In this document: piece after piece, positions 57,422-57,443 of the stretch | How the letters are laid out: the number at the start of each line of letters is the position of its first letter | Position numbering within the stretch: position 1 is the stretch's first letter | Assembly (NCBI GenBank): GCA_947626815.1 | Contig: CANQTN010000008.1 | Location: forward strand, 1-57,443 | Length of the DNA: 57,443 nucleotides | Direction: 5' to 3' | Origin: an uncultured Clostridia bacterium | GTDB taxonomy: Bacteria; Bacillota; Clostridia; TANB77; CAG-508 | Position numbers and translations under genes: made by a program | The notes under the pieces: model-generated | What the model saw: the letters and a program-made list of their open reading frames with translations, nothing else | What the model was told of the DNA's origin: nothing | The model's database searches: none

Positions 57422-57443
57422 TGATATAATAAAGAAAAAGATT

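Overview
The window is AT-rich DNA from a spore-forming member of the Clostridia (Bacillota), probably an uncultivated anaerobe. This rests on a cotJABC spore-coat operon, CotF-like genes, the Firmicutes order ylxM-ffh-rpsP-khpA-rimM-trmD-rplS, WhiA, a phenylalanine T-box, split transketolase genes, and near-universal AGGAGG ribosome binding sites. I cannot name the genus.

Layout. 1-1070: cotJA/cotJB and a truncated cotJC, cut by foreign-looking DNA at the left edge. 1.2-8.7 kb: DUF308 membrane protein, L32, DUF5662, asnB, small secreted proteins, smpB, fba, DUF1540. 8.8-15.4 kb: a peroxiredoxin gene split in two by a 5.93-kb element with its own serine recombinase, a WG-repeat membrane protein and an ABC transporter. 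15.5-20.9 kb: DUF305, coat-like genes, and the L19/TrmD/RimM/KH/S16/Ffh/YlxM operon. 21-24 kb: cell-wall-anchored papain-like protease. 24.5-39.4 kb: pheST with T-box, eno, recN, hemW, whiA, prmC, ftsH, a DUF1189 protein and an alanine-racemase-like gene. 39.5-42.6 kb: a GC-rich orphan gene, a methyltransferase, a PHP phosphoesterase, a toxin-like peptide and two tRNA-Gly. 42.7-56 kb: pyrG, deoD, greA, pgsA, a cell-envelope cluster (ftsE, ftsX, two M23 hydrolases, S41 protease), a second orphan gene, transketolase, dipeptidase PepV. 56.2 kb to the end: a GLUG-repeat surface protein.

Central observation. Eight native genes (asnB, the peroxiredoxin, ffh, prmC, a methyltransferase, pyrG, ftsX, pepV) look frameshifted, and all eight break in the same way. 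The zero-frame codon at the break is CGG. Skipping its C, so that the next codon is GGN (Gly), restores the family-conserved protein exactly. Reading the window by eye on both strands, I found no native gene with an in-phase CGG that reads through as arginine. Many CGG trinucleotides lying out of phase do no harm. The simplest reading is that CGG is not an arginine codon here but a +1 frameshift signal, or that CGGN is decoded as one four-base codon. Only two orphan genes with atypical GC-rich codon use carry in-phase CGG without a meaningful +1 continuation.

Other structure: five copies of a ~185-bp palindromic repeat whose whole length folds into one hairpin with a conserved C-rich loop; a ~70-bp leader repeat carrying the ribosome binding site of three unrelated genes; a hairpin repeat that follows terminators; and a second, ~300-bp hairpin repeat near greA.
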